DNA from: Crocinitomicaceae bacterium
GTDB taxonomy: Bacteria; Bacteroidota; Bacteroidia; Flavobacteriales_D; Crocinitomicaceae
Reading direction: 5' to 3'
DNA length: 56,835 nucleotides
Assembly (NCBI GenBank): GCA_017984635.1
Contig: JAGNZC010000017.1
Coordinates: 1 to 56,835, forward strand
Part shown: positions 29,271 to 38,867 of the stretch, one piece after another
Position numbering within the stretch: the stretch's first letter is position 1
Layout of the letters: every line of letters begins with the position of its first letter
Notes under the pieces: model-generated
Told to the model about the DNA's origin: nothing
Database searches by the model: none
Seen by the model: only the letters and a program-made list of their open reading frames with translations
Program-made: the position numbers and the translations under genes

Positions 29271-29292
29271 TTACAACATTGCAATATTGTAA
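29271..29292. promoter_or_regulatory. 22-bp palindrome, copy 2 (candidate operator)
   Basis: Identical to the copy at 29176 and 95 bp from it, 21 bp before the stop of the fused E1 gene. The conserved stretch includes a following AAGA. The DNA between the copies contains no gene I can support. Confidence 0.7.
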
Positions 29293-29313
29293 AGAAATAA
29301 CTCAAAATTTAAA

Positions 29314-31407
29314 TCAGAAGTTCAAACAATCCTCAATTGCCTTTCTCGTTTTCTCAGCGTTCGTCAATAAAGCTGCTTCCAACGTTGAATTCAAAGGAAT
29401 GGCTGGTGTATCAACTGAACCGACAATGGATATTGGTGCATCTAATGCTTTAAAATTGTCACGTTGTAAGCGTCCAGCTAAACCTAAAGTAAAGTTTGAT
29501 TCTATCGATTCTTCTGTTACCAAAATCACTTTTCCATGTCGTTGAACAGCTGCATTCATTGTGTCATGATCCAAAGGATTCAACGTTCTTAAATCAATGA
29601 TTTCAACTTTTCCTTCAAATGATTTTGCTGCTTCTAAAGCCCAATAAACTCCACGTCCGTAAGTGATGACCACACATGAAGTTCCTTTTACAATTGCTTC
29701 CGCTGTTGCTTCTTGAACGATTCTCGCTTTTCCAAAAGGAATGCAATATTCATCATCTGGTTCTATTGACATCGCTCCTTCTGTTCCAGGGATTTTTGAC
29801 CAATACAAGCCTTTATGCTCCAACATAACAACCGGGTTCGGATCATAGAAAGCAGCTTTCATCAATCCCTTCAAATCAGCACCATTGGATGGGTAAGCCA
29901 CTTTGATTCCTCTTATATTCGTTAAAACAGATTCCACACTTGAAGAATGGTAGGGACCACCAGAACCATAAGCTCCAATTGGCACACGAATGATACAACT
30001 CACAGGCCATTTACCATTTGAAAGATAATTTGAACGAGATACTTCCGTAAATAATTGATTCAGTCCTGGCCAAATATAATCTGCAAATTGTACTTCAACA
30101 ATTGGTTTTAAACCTACTGCTGACATTCCAACAGTAGAACCAATAATAAATGCTTCTTGAATAGGAGTGTTAAAAACACGGTTGTCTCCAAAAGTCTGAG
30201 CCAAGGTCGCTGCTTCTCTAAAAACACCTCCTAAACGTCCACCAACATCTTGACCATACAACAATGCTTCAGGATGTTGTTCCATGATTTCACGCACAGC
30301 AAATAATGCAGAGTCAACCATGACCGTTTTTTTCTTACCAGCTGGTTCACGAATTCCTTTTTCCTCCGTAATTGGAGTTGGTGCAAAAATATGATCAGTA
30401 ACAGTAGCTGGATCCGGATCTTCTGCATTCAATGCTTTATCATAATCACTGTCTACTAATTTTGTTGCAGTAGCAATCGCGTTAATGATATCGGATTCAT
30501 CCAATCCGTTTTCGCGTAAGGTATTTTTTAATTTTGGAAAAGGATCGTTTAATGCCGCCTCTTCCAAATCATCGCGGTACCATTCTTTACGAACGCCTGA
30601 TGTATGGTGTCCAAGCAAAGGAACTTTCGCATGTATAATGAACGGTCTACGTTCGCTACGAACGCTTGCAAATACTTCTTGTACCGTTTCATAGGAAGTG
30701 ACAAAATCAGAACCATCAATCGTTCTTACTTCAATTCCTTTAAAACCTTGTGCATAGTAACTCATGTCTTGAGCGCGTGTTTCTGCTGCATTTGCAGAAA
30801 TATCCCAGCCATTATCTTGTACTAAAAAAACGATTGGAAACTGTTTCAACGCAGCCATTTGCAAGGCTTCTGAAACTTCTCCTTCTGTACAAGAAGCATC
30901 GCCTAACGAACAAACTACAACAGGATTTTCTCCATTGTAATCGATTGCTAATCCTTGTTTTTCTTTGTATTGAATTCCCATCGCAATTCCCGTCGTAGGT
31001 ATAGCTTGCATACCTGTTGCAGAAGATTGATGTGGGATTTTTGGCATATCCTCTCTGTTTAGAGATGGATGACAATAGTAGGTTCTGCCACCGGAGAAAG
31101 GATCTTCTTTTTTAGCAAAAACTTGCAACATCAATTCATACGGTTGCATTCCAATACCTAGCAAAATACTATCGTCACGGTAATACGGCGAAACCCAATC
31201 TTGCGGTTTCAGTTGCATTCCAACAGCTAATTGAATAGCTTCGTGACCACGTGAAGTTGCATGCACGTATTTTGCAGTTACTTCTTTATTGGCTTCGTAT
31301 TTTTCTGACAATGCTTTTGCAGTAGCCATTTTTTCAAAGGCTGTTAAAAGTATGTCTTTCGGAATACGTGTATTTCCTTTTGCAGCGGAGTCTTTTTCCT
31401 TTGCCAT
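29314..31407 (-). CDS. Fused E1 alpha-beta subunit of a 2-oxoacid (probably branched-chain) dehydrogenase
   Basis: It decarboxylates a 2-oxoacid with thiamine diphosphate and passes the acyl group to an E2 lipoyl enzyme. The N-terminal E1-alpha half (about residues 1-350) has HATSRGHEAIQLAVG and the ThDP motif from GDASCTEGE to VQDN. The C-terminal E1-beta half (from about 365) has YGQDVGGRLGGVF, NTPIQEAFIIGSTVGM and EVQFADYIWPGLNQL. The one-chain fusion of 697 residues is common in Bacteroidota for the branched-chain complex. No E2 or E3 gene is in the window. Pyruvate or 2-oxoglutarate specificity cannot be excluded from sequence alone. Confidence 0.88.
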   Translation of the reverse strand: MAKEKDSAAKGNTRIPKDILLTAFEKMATAKALSEKYEANKEVTAKYVHATSRGHEAIQLAVGMQLKPQDWVSPYYRDDSILLGIGMQPYELMLQVFAKKEDPFSGGRTYYCHPSLNREDMPKIPHQSSATGMQAIPTTGIAMGIQYKEKQGLAIDYNGENPVVVCSLGDASCTEGEVSEALQMAALKQFPIVFLVQDNGWDISANAAETRAQDMSYYAQGFKGIEVRTIDGSDFVTSYETVQEVFASVRSERRPFIIHAKVPLLGHHTSGVRKEWYRDDLEEAALNDPFPKLKNTLRENGLDESDIINAIATATKLVDSDYDKALNAEDPDPATVTDHIFAPTPITEEKGIREPAGKKKTVMVDSALFAVREIMEQHPEALLYGQDVGGRLGGVFREAATLAQTFGDNRVFNTPIQEAFIIGSTVGMSAVGLKPIVEVQFADYIWPGLNQLFTEVSRSNYLSNGKWPVSCIIRVPIGAYGSGGPYHSSSVESVLTNIRGIKVAYPSNGADLKGLMKAAFYDPNPVVMLEHKGLYWSKIPGTEGAMSIEPDDEYCIPFGKARIVQEATAEAIVKGTSCVVITYGRGVYWALEAAKSFEGKVEIIDLRTLNPLDHDTMNAAVQRHGKVILVTEESIESNFTLGLAGRLQRDNFKALDAPISIVGSVDTPAIPLNSTLEAALLTNAEKTRKAIEDCLNF

Positions 31408-31426
31408 TGTCTGATTTTTAGTGCGC

Positions 31427-31434
31427 CAAATATA
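31427..31434 (-). promoter_or_regulatory. Candidate -7 element of the fused E1 gene
   Basis: On the minus strand this reads TATATTTG. It predicts a short leader of about 15 nt before ATG 31407. No -33 element is evident. Confidence 0.5.
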
Positions 31435-31465
31435 CGGATTTTTTTAGGTGAAGGCATTTTAATTG

Positions 31466-31495
31466 CATAAAAAAAGGGATGTAAAAACATCCCTT
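31466..31495 (-). terminator. Terminator after the beta-barrel protein gene
   Basis: AAGGGATGT (31474-31482) pairs with ACATCCCTT (31487-31495) around an AAAA loop; the minus-strand product is followed by a T-run. It lies 20 bp past the stop of the beta-barrel gene. Confidence 0.88.
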
Positions 31496-31515
31496 AAAAA
31501 TTATTTTTTTTAAAA

Positions 31516-32184
31516 CTATTCACCAAATGTATACGCAATTGTAACAGATAAATTTCTATTGTAATTAACTGTGCCATTAGATGTGTTAGGGGAAATATTT
31601 AATAATCCAAAATTGTAATTTATGCCAAACTGAAGGTGATTCAATTGATAACCAACACCAGCTCCTAGCCCTAAATCAAATCGTTTTAAATTATCGGTGT
31701 CAGCATTTGAACCAAACTTGATGTCACCAGAATCTGTAAAAGTTTCACCCAGAAATGTTGTTGAAGTTTTGACTTTTCCAGCTAATCCAAAGCCAATTAC
31801 TGGTCCTAATGTTACGTACATTTTATTTTTAAATAAATCAAAAGTACTTTTTAAGTTCAAAGGTATATCCAAATAATACATTGAAATATCTACTTTAGAT
31901 TCAGGTAAATTAAGTGTTGGACCATCATAATAAATACTTGACACTCCTTTTGTGGTAAAATGAATTTCAGGTTGAAAAGATAGTGAATTTTTCAACTCAT
32001 AGTTATAAAATACACCAAGGTGAAAGCCAGGAATTGGAGTTGACGTATATTCAATATAATTGTCTTTAATTACCATTGAAGACACATTACCACCAGCTCT
32101 AATTCCAAATTTTTGAGCAAAAAGATGGGAGTTTGAACAAGAAATAACTACTGTTAATGTAACTAATTTTAAAATTTTCATCAT
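31516..32184 (-). CDS. Outer-membrane beta-barrel protein, PorT-like/porin family
   Basis: A signal peptide (MMKILKLVTLTVVISCSNS, cleavage near LFAQ) is followed by an eight-stranded-barrel-type sequence: KFGIRAGGNVSS, FHLGVFYNYEL, SFQPEIHFTTKG, YLDIPLNLK, GVGYQLNHLQFGINYNFGL and a final strand ending IAYTFGE. Alternating hydrophobic strands, length 222 and RAGGN / YLDIPL fit the common Bacteroidota porin family (outer membrane protein beta-barrel, often labelled PorT family). I start at ATG 32184; an ATG at 32208 would put eight extra residues before the signal peptide. The specific role is unknown. Confidence 0.8.
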   Translation of the reverse strand: MMKILKLVTLTVVISCSNSHLFAQKFGIRAGGNVSSMVIKDNYIEYTSTPIPGFHLGVFYNYELKNSLSFQPEIHFTTKGVSSIYYDGPTLNLPESKVDISMYYLDIPLNLKSTFDLFKNKMYVTLGPVIGFGLAGKVKTSTTFLGETFTDSGDIKFGSNADTDNLKRFDLGLGAGVGYQLNHLQFGINYNFGLLNISPNTSNGTVNYNRNLSVTIAYTFGE

Positions 32185-32232
32185 TAAATTTTTTAATATC
32201 AACGACAATAAATACGATTTATTATAAAAAAA

Positions 32233-34365
32233 TTATTGATTCTTCTCCATAATATACGTCAACACTTTTTCAATTAAATGCACGCGGTCTTTGCCTGTTA
32301 CATTGTGTTTATGCATAGGGTATGGGAAGAAATCCATTTGAATTCCTAAATCAACGAATTTTTTCACTAAGGCATAATTGTGTTGCATAACTACAACATC
32401 ATCAATCGTACCATGAATTAACAATAAATCACCTTTTAAATTCGCTGCATGGTTCAATAAACTCGCATTTTTGTACCCTTCAATATTTTGTTCCGGGCGA
32501 TCCATGTAACGCTCTCCATACATTGCTTCGTAGTATTTCCAATCTGTAACAGGACCTCCTGCAACACCAACTTTAAAAACATCTGGGTGACGCAATAATA
32601 AAGAAGTTGTCATAAATCCACCAAACGACCAACCGTGAACTGCCAAACGATTCGCATCAACATATGGCAATGATTTCAAATAATCGACACCTGAAAGTTG
32701 ATCTTCCATTTCCACATCGCCTAGACGACGGTGAATTTGTGATTCAAAAGCAAAACCACGATTTGCAGAACCTCTACCATCTAAAGTAAATACCAAATAA
32801 CCTTGTTCAGCCATCCAATACATCCATAAATTCGCACCGTCCAACCACGTATTGGTAATCATCTGCGCATGAGGCCCACCATAAACATACACCATAACAG
32901 GATATTTTTTAGTCGGATCAAAATTGCTTGGCTTAATTAAGCGCGTGTATAATTTAGAACCATCTTTTCCAATGATCGAACCTATTTCAGCGTTTCCAAT
33001 TGCAACAGAACTTAATTTATCAGTACTATTCAAAAGTAATTTTGCTTTTTTGTTGGAACTTGTATACAATTCAACATGCTGTGCAATTTTATTACTAGAA
33101 TAACTATCCATAAAGTAGGTCCCAGCATCATTAATAGCAAATGAGTGCGTTCCTTCAGTTGGAGTTACCAATTGTTGTTTTCCTGACAAATCAACTTTGT
33201 ACACCAACGTATTCGTTGCATTTTCGCCAGTTGCATTAAAATAAATTTCTTTTCCATTTTTTCGCGCTGTCAAAATTTCTTTTACAACAAATTTATTTGC
33301 CGTTAATTGTTTGATCAATTTTCCATTAAAATCATAGTAGTACAAGTTGTTAAATCCATCTTTTTCTGAAATCCAAATAAAATTATTTGACGCTTCAGAA
33401 GGGAAAAATGCTGGGAATTCTGGCTCAACCCATTTCTCATTTTGTTCTTCTACTAATGTTTTAACAAAAGCTCCAGTTTCAACATCGTACACGTTTAAAT
33501 AATAATGGTTTTGATCTCTGTTTAATTCTGCTATCAAAACAAATTTGTTATCCGGTGTAAAAACAACATTCGTTAAATAATCATCGCTTGCACCTTTTGG
33601 AGAAATATAAACTGTTTTTTGTGTTGCCAAAGAAAAAACACCCACTTTTGGTCGCTCAGATTTTTGTCCAGCCATTGGATACTTAATGAGCATTGCTTCA
33701 CCTGGTGTTTTTGAAATATCTAACAACGGGTAGTCGTGAACTTCTGATTCGTTCTTTTCATAAAACGCTAAATATTGACCATTTATTGACCAAAACAAAC
33801 CACCTGAAATACCAAATTCATTGCGGGCGATTGATTGTCCTGCAACGATATTTTTATCCGTATGTGAAGTCACTTGAAATTTTGTTCCCAGCTTATTTTG
33901 AACAAACACATTGTTTTCAATGGTATATGCAATTGCTTCAGATTTTTCGTGGAACAAATTGTTTTGTGCTTCTTCAGCTAGTATTTGAATAACTCTAGCT
34001 TTTTTTGTTTGTTGATTGTAAGCTATATAGTTTGCGCCATCTACAACTAAAACCTCTTGCTGATTGAGCCAAGAAATGCCCATCAAATTTGAAAGTTTCA
34101 ACTTAGCGACTGAATTTAAATCAGCTAAAGTAAAAACGACAGAATTTGTAGTTGCGGATGGTTTAGACGTATATAAAGTATCTGCTTTTTTAGAGAGAAA
34201 CGAATACGCATCAGTTCCTGGAATCCAGCTAAAACTATTGATTCGATCAGGTCCATACAATCTAAATTGATTTAAAACCGCATCTTTCAATGTCAAAGTG
34301 CTTTTTTGAGAAACACCAGTCAATGTTATACTCAACAAGACTAAACTAATAACTATTTTTTTCAT
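32233..34365 (-). CDS. Dipeptidyl peptidase IV-like serine peptidase (S9B)
   Basis: A periplasmic exopeptidase releasing Xaa-Pro dipeptides. A signal peptide (MKKIVISLVLLSITLTGVSQ) precedes an N-terminal beta-propeller (about residues 50-450) and a C-terminal alpha/beta-hydrolase domain. The catalytic Ser580 lies in GWSFGGF, the Asp in HGTIDDVV and the His in PMHKHNV. The length of 710 residues is normal for bacterial DPP4. It follows the DUF2461 gene by 9 nt and may continue into the beta-barrel gene 48 nt downstream. Confidence 0.92.
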   Translation of the reverse strand: MKKIVISLVLLSITLTGVSQKSTLTLKDAVLNQFRLYGPDRINSFSWIPGTDAYSFLSKKADTLYTSKPSATTNSVVFTLADLNSVAKLKLSNLMGISWLNQQEVLVVDGANYIAYNQQTKKARVIQILAEEAQNNLFHEKSEAIAYTIENNVFVQNKLGTKFQVTSHTDKNIVAGQSIARNEFGISGGLFWSINGQYLAFYEKNESEVHDYPLLDISKTPGEAMLIKYPMAGQKSERPKVGVFSLATQKTVYISPKGASDDYLTNVVFTPDNKFVLIAELNRDQNHYYLNVYDVETGAFVKTLVEEQNEKWVEPEFPAFFPSEASNNFIWISEKDGFNNLYYYDFNGKLIKQLTANKFVVKEILTARKNGKEIYFNATGENATNTLVYKVDLSGKQQLVTPTEGTHSFAINDAGTYFMDSYSSNKIAQHVELYTSSNKKAKLLLNSTDKLSSVAIGNAEIGSIIGKDGSKLYTRLIKPSNFDPTKKYPVMVYVYGGPHAQMITNTWLDGANLWMYWMAEQGYLVFTLDGRGSANRGFAFESQIHRRLGDVEMEDQLSGVDYLKSLPYVDANRLAVHGWSFGGFMTTSLLLRHPDVFKVGVAGGPVTDWKYYEAMYGERYMDRPEQNIEGYKNASLLNHAANLKGDLLLIHGTIDDVVVMQHNYALVKKFVDLGIQMDFFPYPMHKHNVTGKDRVHLIEKVLTYIMEKNQ

Positions 34366-34374
34366 GGTTTGTAT

Positions 34375-35049
34375 TTATTTTTGTGCGATAAATTTAGTTA
34401 AAAACTGTTCAATTGGCCTTCCTTTTTTGTAACAATCAATCAATATTTCTGAAAGGTTTTCTCGTAAAATGATTTCAGGCTCGAATTCTGCAAAAAAGTA
34501 AAATTGTTTGTTAAAAATCAGTGGTTCAATTTTCGACGCTTCACTCAATTCTTTTGGAATGACTTTATTTTTCTCTCCTCTAATCTCTCCAAAAGTTGAT
34601 TTAAAATCTTTAGAATCGTACAATTGTTTGAAAGCTTTCATATTGGCAGCAATTCCTTCTCTGACAGAAAGTAAGTCTTCTTTATCAATTTCATAGATTC
34701 CTCCATACACGCGAACGTGTTCAGGACCAAATTCAAAATAAATTCCATTGATTGCTCTTGACTTTTTGCCTTCCGGAGCAACAACCGCAGAAACATTTAA
34801 TTTGTAGGGCGTTTTATCTTTTGAAAAACGGATGTCACGATTGATTCTAAAAATGCAATCTTTTGCCTCAACACCTTTGAAATTGGGGTCGAGTAAAGCA
34901 ATTTGGTCTATAATGAGTTGCACAAAAGTTTTAAAAGGATTTTTAATTGTGCTTTCGTACCGTTTTCGGTTTTCATCAAACCAATCTTTGTGATTATTTG
35001 CTGCTAAATCAATAAAAAACTGCAAAAAATCAGCTTTAAAATGCGCCAT
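34375..35049 (-). CDS. DUF2461 (TIGR02453) family protein
   Basis: A conserved bacterial protein of unknown function, 224 residues. Family marks are FLQFFIDLAANNHKDWFDENRKRYE near the N-terminus and FRINRDIRFSKDKTPYKLN, followed by YFEFGPEHVRVYGGIY. There is no signal peptide, so it is cytoplasmic. It sits 9 nt upstream of the DPP4-like gene and probably shares its promoter at 35061. Confidence 0.85.
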   Translation of the reverse strand: MAHFKADFLQFFIDLAANNHKDWFDENRKRYESTIKNPFKTFVQLIIDQIALLDPNFKGVEAKDCIFRINRDIRFSKDKTPYKLNVSAVVAPEGKKSRAINGIYFEFGPEHVRVYGGIYEIDKEDLLSVREGIAANMKAFKQLYDSKDFKSTFGEIRGEKNKVIPKELSEASKIEPLIFNKQFYFFAEFEPEIILRENLSEILIDCYKKGRPIEQFLTKFIAQK

Positions 35050-35060
35050 CGTTTTTCTTT

Positions 35061-35068
35061 CAAAACTA
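35061..35068 (-). promoter_or_regulatory. Candidate -7 element of the DUF2461-DPP4 unit
   Basis: On the minus strand this reads TAGTTTTG, a TAnnTTTG match, 11 bp upstream of ATG 35049. It implies a very short leader. Confidence 0.45.
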
Positions 35069-35175
35069 CTAAAAATAAAAAGAAGTTAGCAGTTGAATCT
35101 ACCCAAAATTCTATTGCAATCCGAATTTCTTTATTCTAATAAAATGCAGTATTTTTACAAAAAAAATTAGAACAC

Positions 35176-35655
35176 ATGAAACATGTAAGCTTCGCAAGTA
35201 TTGAAAACGCGATCAAAAAAGTAGATAATTTAGACGATGACGGATTAGAAAAATTGTCTGAAACATATTCTTTAGCTCAGCAAACCTTATTATCTTATGT
35301 AATGTCTGCCGCAATTGAATACCAAAACGAGCAATTAGAAGGATTGTTGATTTATTATTACTGCTTAATTTCAGAGTGCTATGCACAAGAAGGAGTTGTT
35401 TTAAACGAAATTACAGAAGCGGACATCGATGCTTTTGAAGAGCCTTATTTCCAAATGTTGGATGCCTATTTTGAGAATGACGAAGAAGATGTGTTAGAAG
35501 ATTTCTGCGATCAACCTGAATTGGCGCAATTTATGGCAATGGAAATTTCAACGGAAGATGAAGATGGAAGTTCTCTTGACGATGAAACAGCTACTCAATT
35601 GTTCATTGTAACGATTGCTATTATTACGTTAATGAATCGTGCAATAGCAGCCTAA
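35176..35655 (+). CDS. Acidic protein of unknown function
   Basis: Not recognised. 159 residues, strongly acidic, with a run of Asp and Glu in ENDEEDVLEDF and STEDEDGSSLDDE, and a hydrophobic C-terminal segment (FIVTIAIITLMNRAIAA). It looks mostly helical and soluble with no signal peptide. Its TAA stop shares one base with the ATG of the thioesterase gene (TAATG), so the two are probably translated together. The codon use matches its neighbours. Confidence 0.75.
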   Translation: MKHVSFASIENAIKKVDNLDDDGLEKLSETYSLAQQTLLSYVMSAAIEYQNEQLEGLLIYYYCLISECYAQEGVVLNEITEADIDAFEEPYFQMLDAYFENDEEDVLEDFCDQPELAQFMAMEISTEDEDGSSLDDETATQLFIVTIAIITLMNRAIAA

Positions 35656-36062
35656 TGAAAACGCCGCTTGAAATTGTTCAACTCATGCTTGAGAAAGACG
35701 CTTTTAGTCAACTTTTAGGCATTGAAGTCCTTCAGATTTCAGAAGGAAGTTGTCAATTAGCAATGACGGTATCAAAAGAATTATTGAATGGTTTTCACAT
35801 AGCTCATGGCGGAATTTGTTATTCTTTAGCAGATTCCGCACTGGCCTTTGCAGCCAATAGTTATGGGTTTCAATCTGTAAGTATTGAAACAAGTATTTCT
35901 CACGTGAAAAAAGTGTTGGAAAACGATCGTTTAACTGCAACAGTTAAAGAACTCAATAAAACTTTCAAATCAGGACTTTATGAAGTCACTGTAACCAATC
36001 AACACCAAGAACCTGTAGCCTTTTTCAAAGGAACCGTTTTAATTTCATCAAAAATCTGGTAA
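35655..36062 (+). CDS. Hotdog-fold thioesterase, PaaI family
   Basis: It hydrolyses acyl-CoA or aryl-CoA thioesters. The PaaI core is NGFHIAHGGICYSLADSALAFAANS, with the HGG turn and the catalytic Asp in LADSALA; the rest of the 135-residue chain matches the hotdog fold. It may be the hydroxyphenylacetyl-CoA thioesterase PaaI of the phenylacetate pathway, but no other paa gene is present, so I leave the symbol out. It is coupled to the acidic protein upstream and followed by a MarR regulator. Confidence 0.85.
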   Translation: MKTPLEIVQLMLEKDAFSQLLGIEVLQISEGSCQLAMTVSKELLNGFHIAHGGICYSLADSALAFAANSYGFQSVSIETSISHVKKVLENDRLTATVKELNKTFKSGLYEVTVTNQHQEPVAFFKGTVLISSKIW

Positions 36063-36090
36063 AATTTTCAATTGAGCCTATCTTTTAGCC

Positions 36091-36098
36091 TATCTTTG
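36091..36098 (+). promoter_or_regulatory. Candidate -7 element of the marR gene
   Basis: TATCTTTG matches TAnnTTTG exactly, 18 bp before ATG 36117. A TTG at 36072 lies 16 nt upstream, short for a -33 element. Confidence 0.5.
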
Positions 36099-36116
36099 TA
36101 GAACCAAAGACAAAAA

Positions 36117-36563
36117 ATGGCTATTGACTCAACACTATATGACTTTGCTGTCAGACATTCTTGGCATCGTTTATCACGCATGTACAATCAACGTGCCTTA
36201 GAACATGACATCACCATTCCAATAGGATTTATTTTAATGATTGTTGAAAAAGAAGGCACACCAAGTACTCAACTTGGCCCTCGAATGGGAATGGAGCCAA
36301 CATCTTTATCCAGAACCTTAAAAACAATGGAGGAAAAAGGTTACATCATTCGAACGGAAGACGCAAAAGACAAACGAAAAGTACTGATTTCATTGACAGA
36401 AACAGGTATCAATATGCGGAAAATCGTGAAAGACTTTATCATTGGATTTAATGAAAAAATCGCAACGACCGTTACCCCTAAAAAGATGGCGATTTTCTTA
36501 GAAGTTATTAATCAAGTAGATGATTTAATCGACGAAGAATACAAAGTCCTTAATCTTCAATGA
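36117..36563 (+). CDS. MarR-family transcriptional regulator
   Basis: A winged-helix DNA-binding repressor of 148 residues, acting as a dimer. The recognition region is [22 protein letters not shown], followed by the wing [26 protein letters not shown]. This subgroup often sits beside fatty-acid beta-oxidation genes in Flavobacteriia (from memory); here the neighbour is a thioesterase, which would fit an acyl-CoA-sensing role (inference). Its 3' end overlaps the convergent tyrS gene by 14 nt. Confidence 0.88.
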   Translation: MAIDSTLYDFAVRHSWHRLSRMYNQRALEHDITIPIGFILMIVEKEGTPSTQLGPRMGMEPTSLSRTLKTMEEKGYIIRTEDAKDKRKVLISLTETGINMRKIVKDFIIGFNEKIATTVTPKKMAIFLEVINQVDDLIDEEYKVLNLQ

Positions 36564-37833
36564 TTAAGATGTAATTATTTTTCTTTCCTTTTCCGATCAA
36601 CGCATATTTACCATTGATCAAGTGTGAAGCATTGAACACAAATTGTTCGTCCACTTTCTCTTTGTTAACAGCAACCGCATTTGCTTTTAATTCTCTTTTT
36701 GCTTCACCATTAGATGCTAAAAAACCTGTTTTAGCAGCCAAAGCATCCACAATTGTTAAGCCTTCATTGAAATCAGCTCGTGAAACCGTTGCCTGAGGTA
36801 CTCCATTGAAAATAGCAAAGAAATCTTTTTCGCTTAATTTTTTCAAATCATCTGAAGTAGATTTTCCAAACAAAATTTGAGACGCTGCAATGGCAGTTTC
36901 AAGCGCTTGTTCACCATGAACACGCACCGTAATATCGTCCGCAATTGCTTTTTGCAAAACTCTTAAATGCGGCGCTTCGTTGTGTTCTTTTTCGATAGCT
37001 TCAATTTCTCCTTTAGACTTCAATGTAAAAATACGAATGTAATTTACGGCGTCTAAATCACTTGAATTAAGCCAAAACTGGTAAAATTCATAGGCCGATG
37101 TTTTTTCTGGATCGAGCCAAACACTTCCCCCTTCTGTTTTTCCGAATTTGGTTCCATCAGCTTTTTTAATCAATGGAGTTGTTACGGCATATGCTTCGTT
37201 ACCTGATTTTCTTCGAATCAATTCTGTTCCCGTTACGATGTTTCCCCATTGGTCTGAACCACCCAATTGAATGATGCAATTGTGGTTTTTATTCAAATAG
37301 TAAAAATCGTATCCTTGCACTAATTGGTAGGTAAACTCCGTAAATGACATCCCTGTTTCCAAACGCGATTTAACAGAATCTTTGGACAACATATAATTAA
37401 TCGAGATGTGTTTTCCGATGTCGCGAATGAAATCTAAAAAGTTAAAATCTTTGAACCAATCGTAATTATTGACCATCTCTGCACCATTGGCCGACGAAGA
37501 AAAATCCAAGAATTTTTCCAATTGAGCTTTTACACATGCCACATTGTGATTCAATGTTTCTGAGTCTAATAAATTTCTTTCTTTAGATTTACCTGAAGGA
37601 TCTCCCACCATTCCAGTTGCTCCACCAACCAAAGCGTAAGGCTTGTGGCCTGCACGTTGAAAGTGAACCAAGGTCATAATTTGAACCAAATGACCAACAT
37701 GCAATGAATCAGCCGTTGGATCAAAACCAATATAACCGCTAGAAACTTGCTTGTTCAATGCCTCTTCTGTTCCTGGCATCATATCGTGAATCATTCCTCT
37801 CCACGTCAATTCTTGAATGAAATTTGTTGGCAT
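36550..37833 (-). CDS. tyrS: Tyrosyl-tRNA synthetase
   Basis: It charges tRNA-Tyr. A class I synthetase of 427 residues: the HIGH-type signature is HVGH in [13 protein letters not shown], and the KMSKS-type signature is KFGKT in [10 protein letters not shown], with [11 protein letters not shown] (Tyr pocket) between. The C-terminal part is the S4-like RNA-binding domain. It follows gldA after a single base, so the two are co-transcribed, and it overlaps the marR end by 14 nt on the opposite strand. Confidence 0.96.
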   Translation of the reverse strand: MPTNFIQELTWRGMIHDMMPGTEEALNKQVSSGYIGFDPTADSLHVGHLVQIMTLVHFQRAGHKPYALVGGATGMVGDPSGKSKERNLLDSETLNHNVACVKAQLEKFLDFSSSANGAEMVNNYDWFKDFNFLDFIRDIGKHISINYMLSKDSVKSRLETGMSFTEFTYQLVQGYDFYYLNKNHNCIIQLGGSDQWGNIVTGTELIRRKSGNEAYAVTTPLIKKADGTKFGKTEGGSVWLDPEKTSAYEFYQFWLNSSDLDAVNYIRIFTLKSKGEIEAIEKEHNEAPHLRVLQKAIADDITVRVHGEQALETAIAASQILFGKSTSDDLKKLSEKDFFAIFNGVPQATVSRADFNEGLTIVDALAAKTGFLASNGEAKRELKANAVAVNKEKVDEQFVFNASHLINGKYALIGKGKKNNYILIIED

Positions 37834-37834
37834 C

Positions 37835-38734
37835 TTATTTTGTTAATTCTTTAAATACTTCTTCTAATGTTTTTTCTTCTAATTTCAATGTTAAAATTAG
37901 TAAGTTATGTTGTTGTGCAAATTGTGCCACAATTCTTCTTAAGTCATGCGCTGCTGTTGCTTCCAACAACCAACCTTGTTGAACTTGTTCTAATTTATCA
38001 ACTCCATCAATTTTAGCAATCAATGATTTTGAAACTTCACCATCAAATTCAACATAAACCGTTTGATGAACCGTGTCTAATTGCAATTCTGCTGCTGTAT
38101 TGTCTGCTACAATTTGTCCTTTGTTGATAATGACAACTCGATCACAAATCGCTTCAACTTCTTGCATGATATGTGTAGAAAGCATTACCGTTTTCGATTT
38201 TCCTATTTTCCGGATTAATTCACGTATTTCTACCAATTGATTCGGATCTAAACCAGAAGTTGGCTCATCTAAAATCAACACTTCAGGATCGTGAATAATT
38301 GCAGCTGCTAAACCAACACGTTGGCGGTAACCCTTTGAAAGTGCCCCGATTTTTTTTGCTTGTTCTACTTCCAAACCTACGGCTAGAATCATTTCTTCAA
38401 CGCGTGCCTTCAAGTTTTTAATCTTGTACGTTTTCCCAACAAACTCCAAGTATTCTTTCACGTACATGTCTAAATAAAGTGGATTGTTTTCAGGTAAATA
38501 CCCAATCATTTTTCGGGTGTTTAATGAATCAACATCTACAGGCATGCCACAAACAGTAACTTCTCCTGCAGAAGAAGGAATAAATCCAGTAATGATTTTC
38601 ATTGTTGTGGATTTCCCAGCACCATTTGGACCTAAAAAACCAACTATTTCACCTTTTGCAACAGAAAATGATATATCTCTCACCGCAGCTTGTTCGCCGT
38701 AATATTTAAAAAGATTTTTTACCTCGATAGACAT
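37835..38734 (-). CDS. gldA: Gliding-motility-associated ABC transporter ATPase GldA
   Basis: The ATP-binding subunit of the Gld ABC transporter (GldA-GldF-GldG) needed for gliding in Flavobacterium. Walker [10 protein letters not shown] is at residues 35-43, the signature [12 protein letters not shown] follows, Walker B is [13 protein letters not shown], and the switch His is in LSTHIM. The length of 299 residues and the N-terminus [15 protein letters not shown] agree with GldA. gldF and gldG are not here, as is common. It is first of a gldA-tyrS pair and divergent from rsgA. Confidence 0.85.
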   Translation of the reverse strand: MSIEVKNLFKYYGEQAAVRDISFSVAKGEIVGFLGPNGAGKSTTMKIITGFIPSSAGEVTVCGMPVDVDSLNTRKMIGYLPENNPLYLDMYVKEYLEFVGKTYKIKNLKARVEEMILAVGLEVEQAKKIGALSKGYRQRVGLAAAIIHDPEVLILDEPTSGLDPNQLVEIRELIRKIGKSKTVMLSTHIMQEVEAICDRVVIINKGQIVADNTAAELQLDTVHQTVYVEFDGEVSKSLIAKIDGVDKLEQVQQGWLLEATAAHDLRRIVAQFAQQHNLLILTLKLEEKTLEEVFKELTK

Positions 38735-38854
38735 GTTTTCAGAATTGAATTGCGAAGATACAGAATTATTCTATTTTTTTTCATGTTCTTTTAGGAGAGA
38801 TTTCAAGAAAACGACATTTCTAAAATCCATTGAACAACGCAATTTAATTTCTAC

Positions 38855-38862
38855 TATCTTTG
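38855..38862 (+). promoter_or_regulatory. Candidate -7 element of rsgA
   Basis: TATCTTTG lies 5 bp before ATG 38868. A TTG at 38830 could be the -33 element (22-nt spacer). The transcript would start within a few bases of the start codon. Confidence 0.55.
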
Positions 38863-38867
38863 TCAAC

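Noticed and set aside
29271..29292. The palindromes near 29.2 kb read as bidirectional terminators
   Set aside because: The arms are AT-rich with a central mismatch and no T-run follows; exact copies in a divergent promoter fit a protein-binding site better.
29279..29545. A plus-strand frame of 88 codons opposite the E1 C-terminus
   Set aside because: It is antisense to a clearly coding region and has no protein-family character, although the palindrome lies at its start.
38733..38867. A 45-residue N-terminal extension of RsgA
   Set aside because: It would run through the promoter and into gldA; the family N-terminus begins at ATG 38868.
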